A stretch of DNA of 64,000 bases from Bdellovibrionales bacterium Ga0074139 (lineage in GTDB: Bacteria; Bdellovibrionota; Bdellovibrionia; Bdellovibrionales; Bdellovibrionaceae), in assembly GCA_001464795.1 (NCBI GenBank), contig LNEB01000015.1, forward strand, positions 348,982-412,981, written 5' to 3'. The position numbers and the translations under genes are program-made. Positions within the stretch are counted from its first letter, which is position 1; each line of letters begins with the position of its first letter. The notes under the pieces were generated by a model. The model searched no databases. It saw only the letters and a list, made by a program, of their open reading frames with translations, and was not told the origin of the DNA. Shown one piece after another: positions 1-8,459 of the stretch.

Positions 1-2262
1 AACTCCAGTGCCTTTGGGATCTTCGATCACACCTTTTAAAACACTAGAAATAACGTAAGCTGTTTGAGGGCTGATCAACTGATCGGGATCTTGAAAAAAT
101 AAATGGGGACTTGGATTTTTTTTATCTAATTGCGTAGCGGGTTTATCTGTTTCTGTGCTGATACTGTTGATGTAACTGATTCGCCTTTCTTCTTGCTCTT
201 GATCCAAATTCGAAATTTCTTTCTCAAAGCGAATGTCAAGAGACACATTTTCTAGCAGTACTTTTCCACTGCTGTCTTTCACACTTTTAATTACGATGGG
301 TTTTATTCTTTTTCCTAAGCGACCCAGCTGTGAAAAAACCTTTGTCATTTCATACAAAGTCACAGAGCTTGAGCCAAGACTAAGTGAAAGATCCATATTT
401 AATGGACTAAAAATTCCCAGTCTTTTTGCGTACTCGGCCACCCACTGAACACCTAGATCTTCAGTGATTTTAACAGTGGGAACATTGAGTGATTGCACCA
501 AGGCATTTCTAAAAATGATTTCACCACTAAAACTTCTTCCATGATTGGATGGTTTCCAAACTTTTATATCTTCTTGTCCTTCCTCATCTTGTTGTTTTTC
601 TTCATACACAAGAGGCACATCTAGAACTTCACTGGAAGGGTTGTAGCCACGATCAAGAGCGGCTGTGTAAACAATGGTTTTAAATGCAGAGCCTGTTTGT
701 CTTGCCGCTTGTAAGGCTCGATTGAATTCATTTCTTTTAAAGTCATATCCACCTACAAGTGCTAACAGTTCTTGGCTTTGCTGATCAAAAGACACCAGGG
801 CGGCTTCTACTAATGGTTCTTGATCGAGTGCCACTTGAACGAAATTTTTGGTATCAAAGTTAGGCTTATTGGTTTTATTCTTAGGATCATTCCATCTTTC
901 AACAGAAACTTTTTCAGCCAAAAGACTGACTTGAATCAGATCACCCACTTTTAATGCTTCGGAAGCTTTTTTAATTTCTGATTGATCAGCGCGAACAGTT
1001 GTATCAGGTTTTCTAGCCCACTTGAGTGTTTCAAAATCGATGAGGCCTTCTAAATTTCCAGGCAAAATAACATGTACAAATCCTACGGCATCATTCACTT
1101 CTCGAACAATTGCGGGATAGTGTTCACCCAACTTCATGTAAGTGGGAATTTTACTTTGCTCTTTGCCTGCCAAGGGAGCCGAGGCTTCAAGTACTTCTGC
1201 AAATTCACCAGATGGTAAAATCGTTCTTTCGGGATTTGTTTCAAATATAAGCTTCTTTTTTTCTTTGGCTAAAATATCGGCGATTTCATCATCAGAGGAA
1301 ATATTTCTTTCCGGTCCTCGGTAGCCCTGCCTTTTATCAAGATCTTTTAAACCTTTTTTTAAAGACTCTTGAGCGGCCTCTTGCATTTTAAGATCCATGG
1401 CTAATTGAATGGATATGCCCTCATCAAGTACTGCCTTTTCCCCCAACTTATCCACAAGAATTTGTCGGACTGTTTCCCGGTAAAACGGAGCTAGCTCATC
1501 ATAATTGTGTCTGACATAAACAACAACGGGGGCTTCAGCAGCACGCTCGGCCTCTTCTTCGGTGATATACCCTTCATCTTCCATTCGTCGTAAAACGTAA
1601 CGTTGACGATCCTTTGCACGTTTTGGATGTGACACCGGTGAGTAGCGACTGGGTGCTTGCGGTAGACCTGCTAATATAGCAGCTTCTTCGACTGTTAACT
1701 TCTCGACACTTTTTCGAAAATAGGTTTGAGAGGCATTTTGAATTCCGTAAGCTCCATGACCAAAATAAATTTGATTTAAGTACAAATAAAGAATCTCTTC
1801 TTTTTTAAGATTCTTTTCCATATCCAATGAAAGTAAAGCCTCACGGAATTTTCGCATCAATGTTTTCTCTGGAGTTAGCATCAGCGTTTTTGCCACTTGC
1901 TGAGTAATCGTGGATCCACCTTGCACAGATTGACCAGCACGAATATTAGCTAAAGCCGCACGCACGATAGCTCCAAAATTGATTCCGCCGTGCTCAAAAA
2001 ACTGAGAATCTTCTGACGCTAAAAAGGCTTGAATGACATGCTTGGGTAATTTTTCATAGGGCACTAAAGTTCGGCGCTCACGAAAAAATTCGCCGACTTT
2101 GACACCGTCCCGATCAAAAATGGGAGAAACAAGTAAAGGTTTATAATCGGCCACGGTGATAATTTCAGGTAGGCCCTGTTTGACCGCTTTATAAAAAATA
2201 AAAGCACCGATTATTGATAGAATAAAGAGGGAAGAGAGGACTAATAATATTTTCTTCATCAT
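1..2262 (-). CDS. Penicillin-binding protein 1A (class A, partial at the left edge)
   Basis: Bifunctional peptidoglycan synthase anchored in the inner membrane. It polymerises lipid II (glycosyltransferase) and cross-links stem peptides (transpeptidase). About 754 codons are visible; the C-terminus lies beyond the left edge. The N-terminus has one membrane anchor (about residues 4-24). The GT51 domain shows EDSQFFEHGG (near 84) and GGSTITQQVAKTL (near 115). The transpeptidase domain shows the active-site SAFK tetrad in RQTGSAFKTIVY and the SLN motif in LVQSLNVPTVKI. The KTG motif would fall just past the last visible residues, which fit the family spacing, so the gene looks intact. The start is ATG at 2262 with a second ATG at 2259; neither has a strong Shine-Dalgarno site. 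A stem-loop at 2279-2306 separates it from the gene upstream. The family call is firm; mrcA/ponA would be the usual name. Confidence 0.95.
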   Translation of the reverse strand, partial: MMKKILLVLSSLFILSIIGAFIFYKAVKQGLPEIITVADYKPLLVSPIFDRDGVKVGEFFRERRTLVPYEKLPKHVIQAFLASEDSQFFEHGGINFGAIVRAALANIRAGQSVQGGSTITQQVAKTLMLTPEKTLMRKFREALLSLDMEKNLKKEEILYLYLNQIYFGHGAYGIQNASQTYFRKSVEKLTVEEAAILAGLPQAPSRYSPVSHPKRAKDRQRYVLRRMEDEGYITEEEAERAAEAPVVVYVRHNYDELAPFYRETVRQILVDKLGEKAVLDEGISIQLAMDLKMQEAAQESLKKGLKDLDKRQGYRGPERNISSDDEIADILAKEKKKLIFETNPERTILPSGEFAEVLEASAPLAGKEQSKIPTYMKLGEHYPAIVREVNDAVGFVHVILPGNLEGLIDFETLKWARKPDTTVRADQSEIKKASEALKVGDLIQVSLLAEKVSVERWNDPKNKTNKPNFDTKNFVQVALDQEPLVEAALVSFDQQSQELLALVGGYDFKRNEFNRALQAARQTGSAFKTIVYTAALDRGYNPSSEVLDVPLVYEEKQQDEEGQEDIKVWKPSNHGRSFSGEIIFRNALVQSLNVPTVKITEDLGVQWVAEYAKRLGIFSPLNMDLSLSLGSSSVTLYEMTKVFSQLGRLGKRIKPIVIKSVKDSSGKVLLENVSLDIRFEKEISNLDQEQEERRISYINSISTETDKPATQLDKKNPSPHLFFQDPDQLISPQTAYVISSVLKGVIEDPKGTGV

Positions 2263-2278
2263 AGAGGAAAATGATAGC

Positions 2279-2306
2279 AGAGCTCGTGGGTTGGGTCACG
2301 AGCTCT
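2279..2306 (-). terminator. Perfect 10-bp stem-loop between the coiled-coil gene and the PBP1A gene
   Basis: The arms AGAGCTCGTG and CACGAGCTCT are perfect complements around an 8-base loop. It lies 30 bases past the stop of the coiled-coil gene and 17 bases before the PBP1A start, both on the minus strand. The following T-run on the minus strand is poor (ATCATTTTCC), so it may be a weak terminator or a 5' leader structure of the PBP1A mRNA. Confidence 0.55.
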
Positions 2307-2335
2307 TGATGACTAGACTTTAGTGGGGGCGGTGG

Positions 2336-3799
2336 CTATTGTTGTCCGCCTTTTTCAGCTTCGTCTATTTTTTCAATCTTATTAAGAGTTTCACTTCTAT
2401 CATACTTATAGCGTGAAGCTTGTGGGCAACCGTCTTCATGCAAGCCTTTTATTGATAGTAAATATTGCCTCATGCTATCAACTCCAGCAGCAACTTCTTG
2501 AGATTTAATTTCCCCATCCGAAAGTTCTGCGGCTTGAATTTGTTGAAGAAGCCTTTGCTTTCTGGTTTCTAAAGTTTGCCGCTCTTTTTCAAAAGCAATT
2601 TGAGCTTCTTTAATTTTAATTTCTAAGTTCATATCTTTTTGGAAATAGGCCTGTTGTGCTTTAGTCATGCTATTCGCATTTCTTTGCAATGCCTCGTTAT
2701 AATTTTTACTCAATACTTTATACTCTGACTCTAAAGTTTGAATATCAACTTGTCGGTCTTTTAAATTATTTGCCATTTGCACTTCTAAATCAGCTGAACT
2801 TTGATAAATAGAATTTCTTATTTCATCTTGTTCTTTCAAACACTCTAACATAAAACTTTTTAAATCTTTCACTTTGCCGCCACCAGTATTTGAACCTGAT
2901 GATAAATTTTTGCTTACTCTATTATTTGTATATCCTGCTTCGTTTAAATACTTCTTAAATCTTATATTACAGGTTCTTTGCATGGCTTGACCGCTTTGAA
3001 CGCCAGCTTTATTTAAACTAGCATATCTATTCTGTCGAATTTTTGCGTACTCTTGCCTTTGTGCTATTAATTTTGCGTTAGCCTCACGAATAGCTGCTTG
3101 TAACTTAATTTGTGCATCTCTTAAATTATTTTGTTCTTGAACTTGTTTTTTATCCTGCTCAGTTTGTGTACTTTCCCACTCCTCACGTAATGTCACGCGA
3201 CTTTCATTTAGCTTTGCTAGTTCTTCAGTCTTTTCTCTTTCTTTTTTGATAATTTCATCTTCAATTTTTTCAAGTGCTCTTTCAAGTTTTTCAATGGCTG
3301 TTGCTTTATCTTTGATTAAATCAGCCTGATCAGATTTAGCACCTTTAACAGAGCAAACTTCTTGATTCTGTTCTCGAATTCCTGACAAACTCCTTAATAC
3401 AGCACCTGTTAAATCAGCTGTTCCTTCGGGTGTGTCCTCTGTTTGAGCTTGCATACAAACAAGAGCACGCTGTTGTGCAGCAGGTGGAAATTTTGTTACG
3501 ATGTCTTTAATGGCCTGTTCGTGTTTATTGCAAGTTTCGTTTCCTGCAGTACTAACTAGATTGAATTCCGAAAGTTCTTTTTGTGCTTTTTGTAGGGCTT
3601 CAATAACATCTTTAGGGCAACCTTGTTGGCCACAGTTTTTAGTAGCAGCTTCTGCATTTTTAACCGCAAGTTCTAATTCAGATTTTTTTGCTGCATTTCC
3701 AGAAGCAGCTGATTTTGCAGTCGGTGCTTCAGACATCCCCACACTGCCTAAGAAAATCATGACAAGTGTCAAAAAAATAGTCTTTGTAATCGTATTCAT
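2336..3799 (-). CDS. Exported coiled-coil protein of unknown function
   Basis: About 487 residues from ATG 3799, chosen because GGGGGA sits 6 bases upstream and the product then begins with a clean signal peptide (MNTITKTIFLTLVMIFLGSVGMSEA). The longer frame from 3838 would put 13 extra residues before the signal. After the signal the protein is almost entirely charged heptad-like sequence rich in K, E, Q and A, predicted as two long coiled coils (roughly residues 150-270 and 310-440), separated by a short Gly/Ser/Asn stretch. Six or more cysteines are scattered along it, including a CGQQGCP motif near residue 65, so periplasmic disulfides are possible. No enzyme motif is visible. The gene stands alone between PBP1A and the nucleotidyltransferase pair. 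A periplasmic structural or cell-wall-associated role is only an inference. Confidence 0.8.
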   Translation of the reverse strand: MNTITKTIFLTLVMIFLGSVGMSEAPTAKSAASGNAAKKSELELAVKNAEAATKNCGQQGCPKDVIEALQKAQKELSEFNLVSTAGNETCNKHEQAIKDIVTKFPPAAQQRALVCMQAQTEDTPEGTADLTGAVLRSLSGIREQNQEVCSVKGAKSDQADLIKDKATAIEKLERALEKIEDEIIKKEREKTEELAKLNESRVTLREEWESTQTEQDKKQVQEQNNLRDAQIKLQAAIREANAKLIAQRQEYAKIRQNRYASLNKAGVQSGQAMQRTCNIRFKKYLNEAGYTNNRVSKNLSSGSNTGGGKVKDLKSFMLECLKEQDEIRNSIYQSSADLEVQMANNLKDRQVDIQTLESEYKVLSKNYNEALQRNANSMTKAQQAYFQKDMNLEIKIKEAQIAFEKERQTLETRKQRLLQQIQAAELSDGEIKSQEVAAGVDSMRQYLLSIKGLHEDGCPQASRYKYDRSETLNKIEKIDEAEKGGQQ

Positions 3800-3903
3800 T
3801 GCAGGTCCCCCGATGCATTCTATTATAGCAATCAACATTCCATTATCGGAATAATTTGCTATGATTTGTGTCTCAATTTGAGAATTCAGGTCTAGAAGTT
3901 GGG

Positions 3904-4002
3904 CTACAGCTTTACGTTCTTATAGATTTTTTTAGGCCGTGGCATTTTTGGATAGGGAAACATTTGCCAGAACTGTTTTAGAAACTCGAAGTATTCATCC
4001 AT
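3904..4002 (-). CDS. Possible 32-residue protein downstream of the nucleotidyltransferase
   Basis: A short frame, ATG at 4002 and TAG at 3904-3906, starts 5 bases after the stop of the nucleotidyltransferase gene. The product begins MDEYFEFLKQFWQMFPYP and ends in a basic tail (PRPKKIYKNVKL). The aromatic/acidic start and basic, proline-rich end do not look like random translation, and the tight spacing suggests a third cistron of the same transcript. There is no clear ribosome binding site, so translation would rely on coupling. I do not recognise it with certainty. Confidence 0.35.
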   Translation of the reverse strand: MDEYFEFLKQFWQMFPYPKMPRPKKIYKNVKL

Positions 4003-4007
4003 CGACT

Positions 4008-4517
4008 TTATTTTTTGAGTGGGCTTATCTTGTTCCATGCTTGAAACATGTCAGCATATTTTTTAATTAAGTTCCAGTCCAGTTGGGGCTGACTTGTTAT
4101 TAAATCCTGTATATCAGCTAAATCTTTGTTTTCACGCGTGCTATCGTTATTAATGGCCTGAATTTTCAAACCAATGATATCTTCAGCTTTTAAAACATAA
4201 ACGTTCAAGTCTTTACTGTGTTCTGCAACATCTAGCATGGCTAGGCTCATGGGCCTTTTTGCAAGCAACAGATCCACAAATCCGATTCCTGAAAGTTGAA
4301 GGACTTCTTCACTTTGATGGATGACCTTGAAACCTTCCTTTTCAAACAAGGTTTTAATTTTTTCTGGATCTTTTCCATCAACAAGCAGGTCAATATCTTG
4401 CGTGGTTCTGTAAATGCCGTAGTGAGCGAGTGCAAATCCACCTATAAGCGCATGTTTGATATTAGCTGCTTTCAAAATTCCATGGGCCGTTATCAGAGTT
4501 TTTCTTAGATCAATCAC
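4008..4517 (-). CDS. Nucleotidyltransferase-fold protein (AbiEii/MNT-like)
   Basis: A 169-residue member of the polymerase-beta-like nucleotidyltransferase superfamily. It shows the GG motif (LIGGFALAHYG, residues 24-34) followed by the acidic pair in RTTQDIDLLV (D41, D43), then a later VDLLLA strand that could supply the third acidic residue. These elements fit stand-alone NTases of toxin/antitoxin and AbiE-like systems, which transfer NMP to a protein or RNA target. The start codon overlaps the stop of the upstream gene by 4 bases (ATGA), so the two are translationally coupled. A role as the enzyme or toxin of the pair is inferred. It could also be a plain chromosomal NTase of unknown substrate. 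Confidence 0.7.
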   Translation of the reverse strand: MIDLRKTLITAHGILKAANIKHALIGGFALAHYGIYRTTQDIDLLVDGKDPEKIKTLFEKEGFKVIHQSEEVLQLSGIGFVDLLLAKRPMSLAMLDVAEHSKDLNVYVLKAEDIIGLKIQAINNDSTRENKDLADIQDLITSQPQLDWNLIKKYADMFQAWNKISPLKK

Positions 4518-5155
4518 TTCAGCCAGTCCTTCATCAGAACCTTGATTTGAGTCTGATAGGGCACGCCAATAAATTCTGATTTTTGCTTGAAAGCGTCAAG
4601 TAGTGGTTCTTGTATTTTCATACTGATCAATTTGGATTTTCCCATTTCCCGCTTAGCATCGAGCTTATGATAAAACCGGAGGTTCTCAAATCTTTGAAGA
4701 ATAAGTTCGGTGCTAAGACCTTTAACGTTTGGAACTTCTGCATGAAGACTGAGACCTAATTTTTGAGTGTCTTCAATGTTTAAAAAGTTAAGAGTCTTCG
4801 TTTTGTAAGTCACCCTTTGTGTTACAAAGCTCTGCAAATCGTAATCAATGCGAATGGTGACTTTTTCAGTTTTCAATTTGGGATTTTGAAACACCCAAGT
4901 CTTGAGGCCTTTTTTATTTTTGTAAGCATCTAAAAAAGTAAAGAGTTCTTCAGGGCCTACGGGTAGTGTGTTTTCGTAGCCAAGTTTCAATAAGGATCTT
5001 TCAACCTTCTTAAAGCTTTCTAGGTTTTGGGTGATCAGTATTTCAATATTGGAATCATCCACCATATAACCGTTAAGGTTGGCAGCTAATGATCCTGAAA
5101 AGGCATGTTCTAGTTTAAAGGCTTCAAAGGCTTCAAATAAATTTAATAGCGTCAT
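4514..5155 (-). CDS. Fusion of a degenerate nucleotidyltransferase domain and a ribbon-helix-helix-like C-terminus (antitoxin-like)
   Basis: 213 residues. The first 130 follow the layout of the downstream nucleotidyltransferase (HAFSGSLAANLNG near residue 17, then SNIEILIT where an active enzyme has DID), but the metal-binding Asp pair is lost, so it is probably catalytically dead. The last 45 residues (SKLISMKIQEPLLDAFKQKS, then GVPYQTQIKVLMKDWL) match the BrnA/CopG-type pattern: a short beta strand, then two helices, with the familiar PYQTQIK element. It is first in a two- or three-gene unit, with a dyad overlapping its start codon. I infer an antitoxin or regulator that binds that dyad and the NTase. 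I do not know a named family with exactly this fusion. Confidence 0.6.
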   Translation of the reverse strand: MTLLNLFEAFEAFKLEHAFSGSLAANLNGYMVDDSNIEILITQNLESFKKVERSLLKLGYENTLPVGPEELFTFLDAYKNKKGLKTWVFQNPKLKTEKVTIRIDYDLQSFVTQRVTYKTKTLNFLNIEDTQKLGLSLHAEVPNVKGLSTELILQRFENLRFYHKLDAKREMGKSKLISMKIQEPLLDAFKQKSEFIGVPYQTQIKVLMKDWLK

Positions 5156-5180
5156 ATACCGTCAAGAATAGACCGGTATA
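5155..5180 (-). promoter_or_regulatory. Inverted repeat overlapping the start of the antitoxin-like gene
   Basis: TATACCG and CGGTATA form perfect 7-bp arms separated by 12 bases. The inner end touches the ATG of the gene at 4514-5155. Position and symmetry suit an autoregulatory operator for the ribbon-helix-helix domain encoded immediately downstream. Confidence 0.5.
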
Positions 5181-5216
5181 GACGCATTGAAAAAGCGATA
5201 CTTTAAATGCTTATGA

Positions 5217-5555
5217 CTAAGGACCAGTTACAGGTTTGGGTTTTGGTCTTAACTTATTAAAAGCTTTCACAATAAAAAATACGGCAAAGGCGATGATCGT
5301 GAAAGTGATCAGGGTATTAATGAAGTTACCGATGTTAATGGCGACCAAGACTTTGCCGTCTTCGGCTGTTTTCAATGGAATAGCAAGATTCTTGAAATCA
5401 ACGCCACCGATCAGCACTCCGATGGGGGGCATAATAACGTCGGCGACCAAAGAGTTTACTATTTTCCCGAACTCGGCACCAATAATAAGTCCAACGGCCA
5501 TGTCTAAAACGTTTCCTTTGACTGCGAATTCTTTAAATTCCTGCAAGATTCCCAT
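5217..5555 (-). CDS. mscL: Large-conductance mechanosensitive channel MscL
   Basis: 112 residues, slightly short of the usual 125-150 because the cytoplasmic C-terminal helix is reduced to a Pro/Lys-rich tail. The protein starts with [20 protein letters not shown], the amphipathic N-terminal helix, followed by TM1 with the gate motif ([20 protein letters not shown]), a periplasmic loop and TM2 (residues about 75-97). It forms a homopentameric inner-membrane pore that opens on hypo-osmotic shock. It is a single gene, downstream of nothing obvious on its strand and divergent from the plus-strand gene at 5667. Confidence 0.97.
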   Translation of the reverse strand: MGILQEFKEFAVKGNVLDMAVGLIIGAEFGKIVNSLVADVIMPPIGVLIGGVDFKNLAIPLKTAEDGKVLVAINIGNFINTLITFTIIAFAVFFIVKAFNKLRPKPKPVTGP

Positions 5556-5666
5556 AATTTATCCTTCCATTAAAAATAGAGCTTAGATAAATTTGTTTTA
5601 TGACTTAAAGCAAGCTAATCTTCTGCTGCTTTGTGTTTGTGGTTTTTCATCAGGAGAATTTTTAAA

Positions 5667-5912
5667 TTGGTTCAAGGTCTTAATACGGATTTTTATTTAA
5701 ATGGTAAGCACTATCACCTTCAGACAGAAGATTGGGGGAGTGATAAACCCTACTTGGTCACTAGGCTTTATTGTCAGGGTGCGGTTTTAAAAACATTAAA
5801 AAGATCTTATAATGATATTTTCGGAACCGTTCACATTTCCTCTGATGTCGTTCAGGTGGCACTTAAACATCAACACGAGGGTTTTGCGAAAGAATTCATA
5901 GCAAAAAAATAA
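5667..5912 (+). CDS. Small conserved-looking protein upstream of ftsE
   Basis: The best start is TTG at 5667 with AGGAG 10 bases upstream, giving 81 residues. The frame is open back to an ATG at 5631, which has no ribosome binding site. The product shows alternating beta-strand sequence: NTDFYLNGKHYHLQTEDWG, then PYLVTRLYCQGAVLKTLKRS. This pattern (a target strand followed by a Y-H-[LVI]-Q-T-E-D segment) resembles small proteins of unknown function that I associate with Deltaproteobacteria-like genomes. It may be the first gene of the ftsEX transcript, 57 bases before ftsE. No catalytic motif is visible. Confidence 0.65.
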   Translation: MVQGLNTDFYLNGKHYHLQTEDWGSDKPYLVTRLYCQGAVLKTLKRSYNDIFGTVHISSDVVQVALKHQHEGFAKEFIAKK

Positions 5913-5969
5913 GAAATCGCGACGAAAGTCTTCTACTTTCAATTCGCCATAGAACCTACAATTGTATTC

Positions 5970-6635
5970 ATGATTGAACTATCTCATGCCTATAAAACAT
6001 TTCCAGGTCCCGTTCATGCTTTAAGAAATGTGGATCTATCCATTCAAAAAGGAGAGTTTGTTTTTTTAACGGGTCCCAGTGGTGCCGGTAAAACAACACT
6101 TTTTAAAATCTTATGCGGGTTTGATCAGGTGACCTCTGGCAAAGCTCATGTGGCTGGATTTGAATTGGAAAAGATTAGCTCATCAGATCGCCCCTTTTTT
6201 AGAAGAAGAATCGGTGTTGTATTTCAAGACTTCAAATTAATTTCAGATCAATCGGCCATTGAAAATGTGATGCTTCCCCTTATTATTCAAGGAGAGAAAA
6301 AAAAATCAGCCCTTGAAAAAGCAGAAAGTTTGCTAGTCAAAGTAGGACTTATTGATAAACGAAACCAATTGCCTGATGTCCTATCAGGAGGGGAACAGCA
6401 GCGAATTGCCATCGCCAGAGCTCTGATTCATCAACCTCCTATTATAATGGCCGATGAACCCACGGGAAATTTAGACTCTGAAAAAGCGGAAGAAATTATG
6501 AATCTTTTAGAGGAATGCACAGACAAAGGAATGACAGTTTTTGTGATCACTCATGATTTAGAACTAGTTCGAAGACGAAAAAAAAGAATTATAGCCATTA
6601 AAAATGGAGAAATCGTAAAAGATGGACGCGCCTAA
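5970..6635 (+). CDS. ftsE: Cell-division ATP-binding protein FtsE
   Basis: 221-residue ABC ATPase, the standard FtsE length. Walker A is GPSGAGKT, the Q-loop region is VVFQDFKLI, the ABC signature is LSGGEQQRIAIARAL, Walker B is IIMADEPTGNLDSE and the switch His is in VFVITHDLEL. It pairs with FtsX at the division site and drives conformational change in periplasmic amidase activators. Its end overlaps ftsX by 14 bases, and the envC-like and ctp genes follow in the same overlapping run. Confidence 0.96.
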   Translation: MIELSHAYKTFPGPVHALRNVDLSIQKGEFVFLTGPSGAGKTTLFKILCGFDQVTSGKAHVAGFELEKISSSDRPFFRRRIGVVFQDFKLISDQSAIENVMLPLIIQGEKKKSALEKAESLLVKVGLIDKRNQLPDVLSGGEQQRIAIARALIHQPPIIMADEPTGNLDSEKAEEIMNLLEECTDKGMTVFVITHDLELVRRRKKRIIAIKNGEIVKDGRA

Positions 6636-7485
6636 AAAGTTGTTTTTATTTCTCATGACGACAACTGTTCTTTCAGTTTGTTTCGTATTCGTGCTTTCTT
6701 TATTTGTCATTTCAAAATCAATCCATCAGGTGACAAAAGAAGCAGAAAAAAATGTCAAACTCGAAATGTTTTTTAAAAGTGATCTGAATCAGGAAGAATC
6801 CAGCTGGGTGAATTCTTTGAAAAATAAATTTGAGATTCAAGATATTTACTTAGTATCTAAAGCTCAGGCTCAAAATATATTTGTTGATTTGATGAAATCC
6901 GAATGGGGTACCCTTGCCGAGGATAAAAACCTGCTTCAGAACCTTCCTTCGTCGGTCATTATCCAATTTCAAGATGATCTTAAAAATCTAAAAATTCAGC
7001 AATTGTCAGAGGCGATTGTCAGGGAGGCCCAGCAGTTTGAAAGTTTTGATGATCATATTTTTCAAAAGGATTGGGCTCAGTGGTTTGTTACCTATAAAGA
7101 GTTTTCAATCAAAGTCGTTTTATTTGCAGGTGGATTTATGGCTTTGTTAATTTTTCTGGTGATTTCAAATTTAAATAGATCACTCATTTTTCAGCATCTG
7201 AAAGAAATAGAAGTTTTGCACCTTTTGGGTGCTACTCAATGGCAAATTACAAAACCTTTCCTACTTAAATCTTTAGCTCTGGGGGCACTTTCTTCAGTTG
7301 TGGCCTTCGGGTTGATGACGGGTCTTGTCCGTGCCTTAGTTAATCATGCACAGGTCAACGGCTCTGTGATTTCCGTAGGACGAATTGCGGTGATGAATTT
7401 TCAGGAGTTTTCGATTTTTCTTATGTTCACTCTTTTTGTTAGTTTAGTCTCGGCCCATGTGTGTGTCAGGGACCAAATTCGATGA
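6622..7485 (+). CDS. ftsX: Cell-division membrane protein FtsX
   Basis: 287 residues with the FtsX topology: TM1 at about residues 10-31, a periplasmic domain of about 125 residues, then three TM segments (about 165-188, 210-235 and 255-278). The periplasmic loop ends in DDHIFQKDWAQWF, and the cytoplasmic loop HLKEIEVLHLLGATQWQI carries the classic EI-xx-L-LGA motif of the FtsX permease family. The start overlaps ftsE, and its stop overlaps the next start as ATGA. The partner of the periplasmic loop is most likely the M23-like protein encoded next. Confidence 0.95.
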   Translation: MDAPKKLFLFLMTTTVLSVCFVFVLSLFVISKSIHQVTKEAEKNVKLEMFFKSDLNQEESSWVNSLKNKFEIQDIYLVSKAQAQNIFVDLMKSEWGTLAEDKNLLQNLPSSVIIQFQDDLKNLKIQQLSEAIVREAQQFESFDDHIFQKDWAQWFVTYKEFSIKVVLFAGGFMALLIFLVISNLNRSLIFQHLKEIEVLHLLGATQWQITKPFLLKSLALGALSSVVAFGLMTGLVRALVNHAQVNGSVISVGRIAVMNFQEFSIFLMFTLFVSLVSAHVCVRDQIR

Positions 7486-8459
7486 AATTGGGACTGGTTA
7501 TAATTTTATTCGTAAGCCTTGCGTATTCTCAGCAAGAAGAAGTTCGCATAAAAATGGCAGAGCTATTTAAAATTAAAGAATCAATTAAAAGTCGTGTATT
7601 TGAAAGGTCCAGAAAAGATCAAGAGATTCAAAGAATCGGCATCGAGATTTCTAAACAATCTGAAAAAATCCAGCAGCTTAAAGTTTCAACAGAGCAATTG
7701 ACTTTGAATATGCAAAACCGAGCGATGACACTTTATAAAATAAAGAAAGCTTCTCCTGTCATTGGACTTTTTTCTATTGAAAAATCTCAAGACTTTCTTC
7801 GAAAAGCCTACTTTGCCCAGTATTTTCACAAACAAGATCAGGAATTATCGAAGCAATTAAACGGCTTAAGAACGCAGCTTAAGCAGCAGGATCTTCAATT
7901 TAAAAAAAGAATATCCTATCTCTCTGGTTTGAAAAAAAAATCAGAGCAAGACTTTTTAACATTGAAGCAGCAGGAAAATCAGTACCGACAAATGATACAA
8001 AAAATTAAAGCTGAAAGCTTCGATCCCGTTGCTGATGCCTCTCAGTTTTCTAGCTTACGTGGAGAATTGCCGCTTCCAGTTCAAAGTTCCTTCAAAGCTG
8101 ACTTTGGCCTCAAACGCCAAAGAAATTCCGACCTTAGTTTTCTAAACACAGGTGTCTATTTTGAAACCAAAGGTGGGGAAGCAGTCCTGAGTGCTTTTCA
8201 AGGTCAAGTGTCCTTTGTGGGAGTTCTACCGCACTGGGGTACTGTTTTAATCCTAGACCACGGGGATTCCTACTTCACAGTTTATGGAAACCTGACTGAC
8301 CTGAGCGTTGGACTAGGTGATCGCGTGATTCAGCAGCAAAAGTTAGCTCAGGTTACTAACAAGAAGTACGATAGTAAAAATGGATTCTACTTTGAGATTC
8401 GGCACTTCACTGAGCCACAAAATCCCAAAGAATGGTTTCGCCAAGGAGTTATTCAATGA
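7482..8459 (+). CDS. EnvC-like murein hydrolase activator with a degenerate LytM domain
   Basis: 325 residues from ATG 7482, which overlaps the ftsX stop (ATGA) and gives a signal peptide (MKLGLVIILFVSLAYSQ). Residues about 20-190 are coiled coil, as in EnvC, and the last 120 form an M23/LytM fold. All recognisable zinc ligand positions are replaced: the first His/Asp motif reads GVYFETKGG, the Y-x-H-L position reads YGNL, and the final HxH reads FYFEIRH. It should therefore activate a cell-wall amidase rather than cut peptidoglycan itself, as known for E. coli EnvC. Linkage to ftsEX supports this. An amidase gene is not in the window. Confidence 0.88.
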   Translation: MKLGLVIILFVSLAYSQQEEVRIKMAELFKIKESIKSRVFERSRKDQEIQRIGIEISKQSEKIQQLKVSTEQLTLNMQNRAMTLYKIKKASPVIGLFSIEKSQDFLRKAYFAQYFHKQDQELSKQLNGLRTQLKQQDLQFKKRISYLSGLKKKSEQDFLTLKQQENQYRQMIQKIKAESFDPVADASQFSSLRGELPLPVQSSFKADFGLKRQRNSDLSFLNTGVYFETKGGEAVLSAFQGQVSFVGVLPHWGTVLILDHGDSYFTVYGNLTDLSVGLGDRVIQQQKLAQVTNKKYDSKNGFYFEIRHFTEPQNPKEWFRQGVIQ

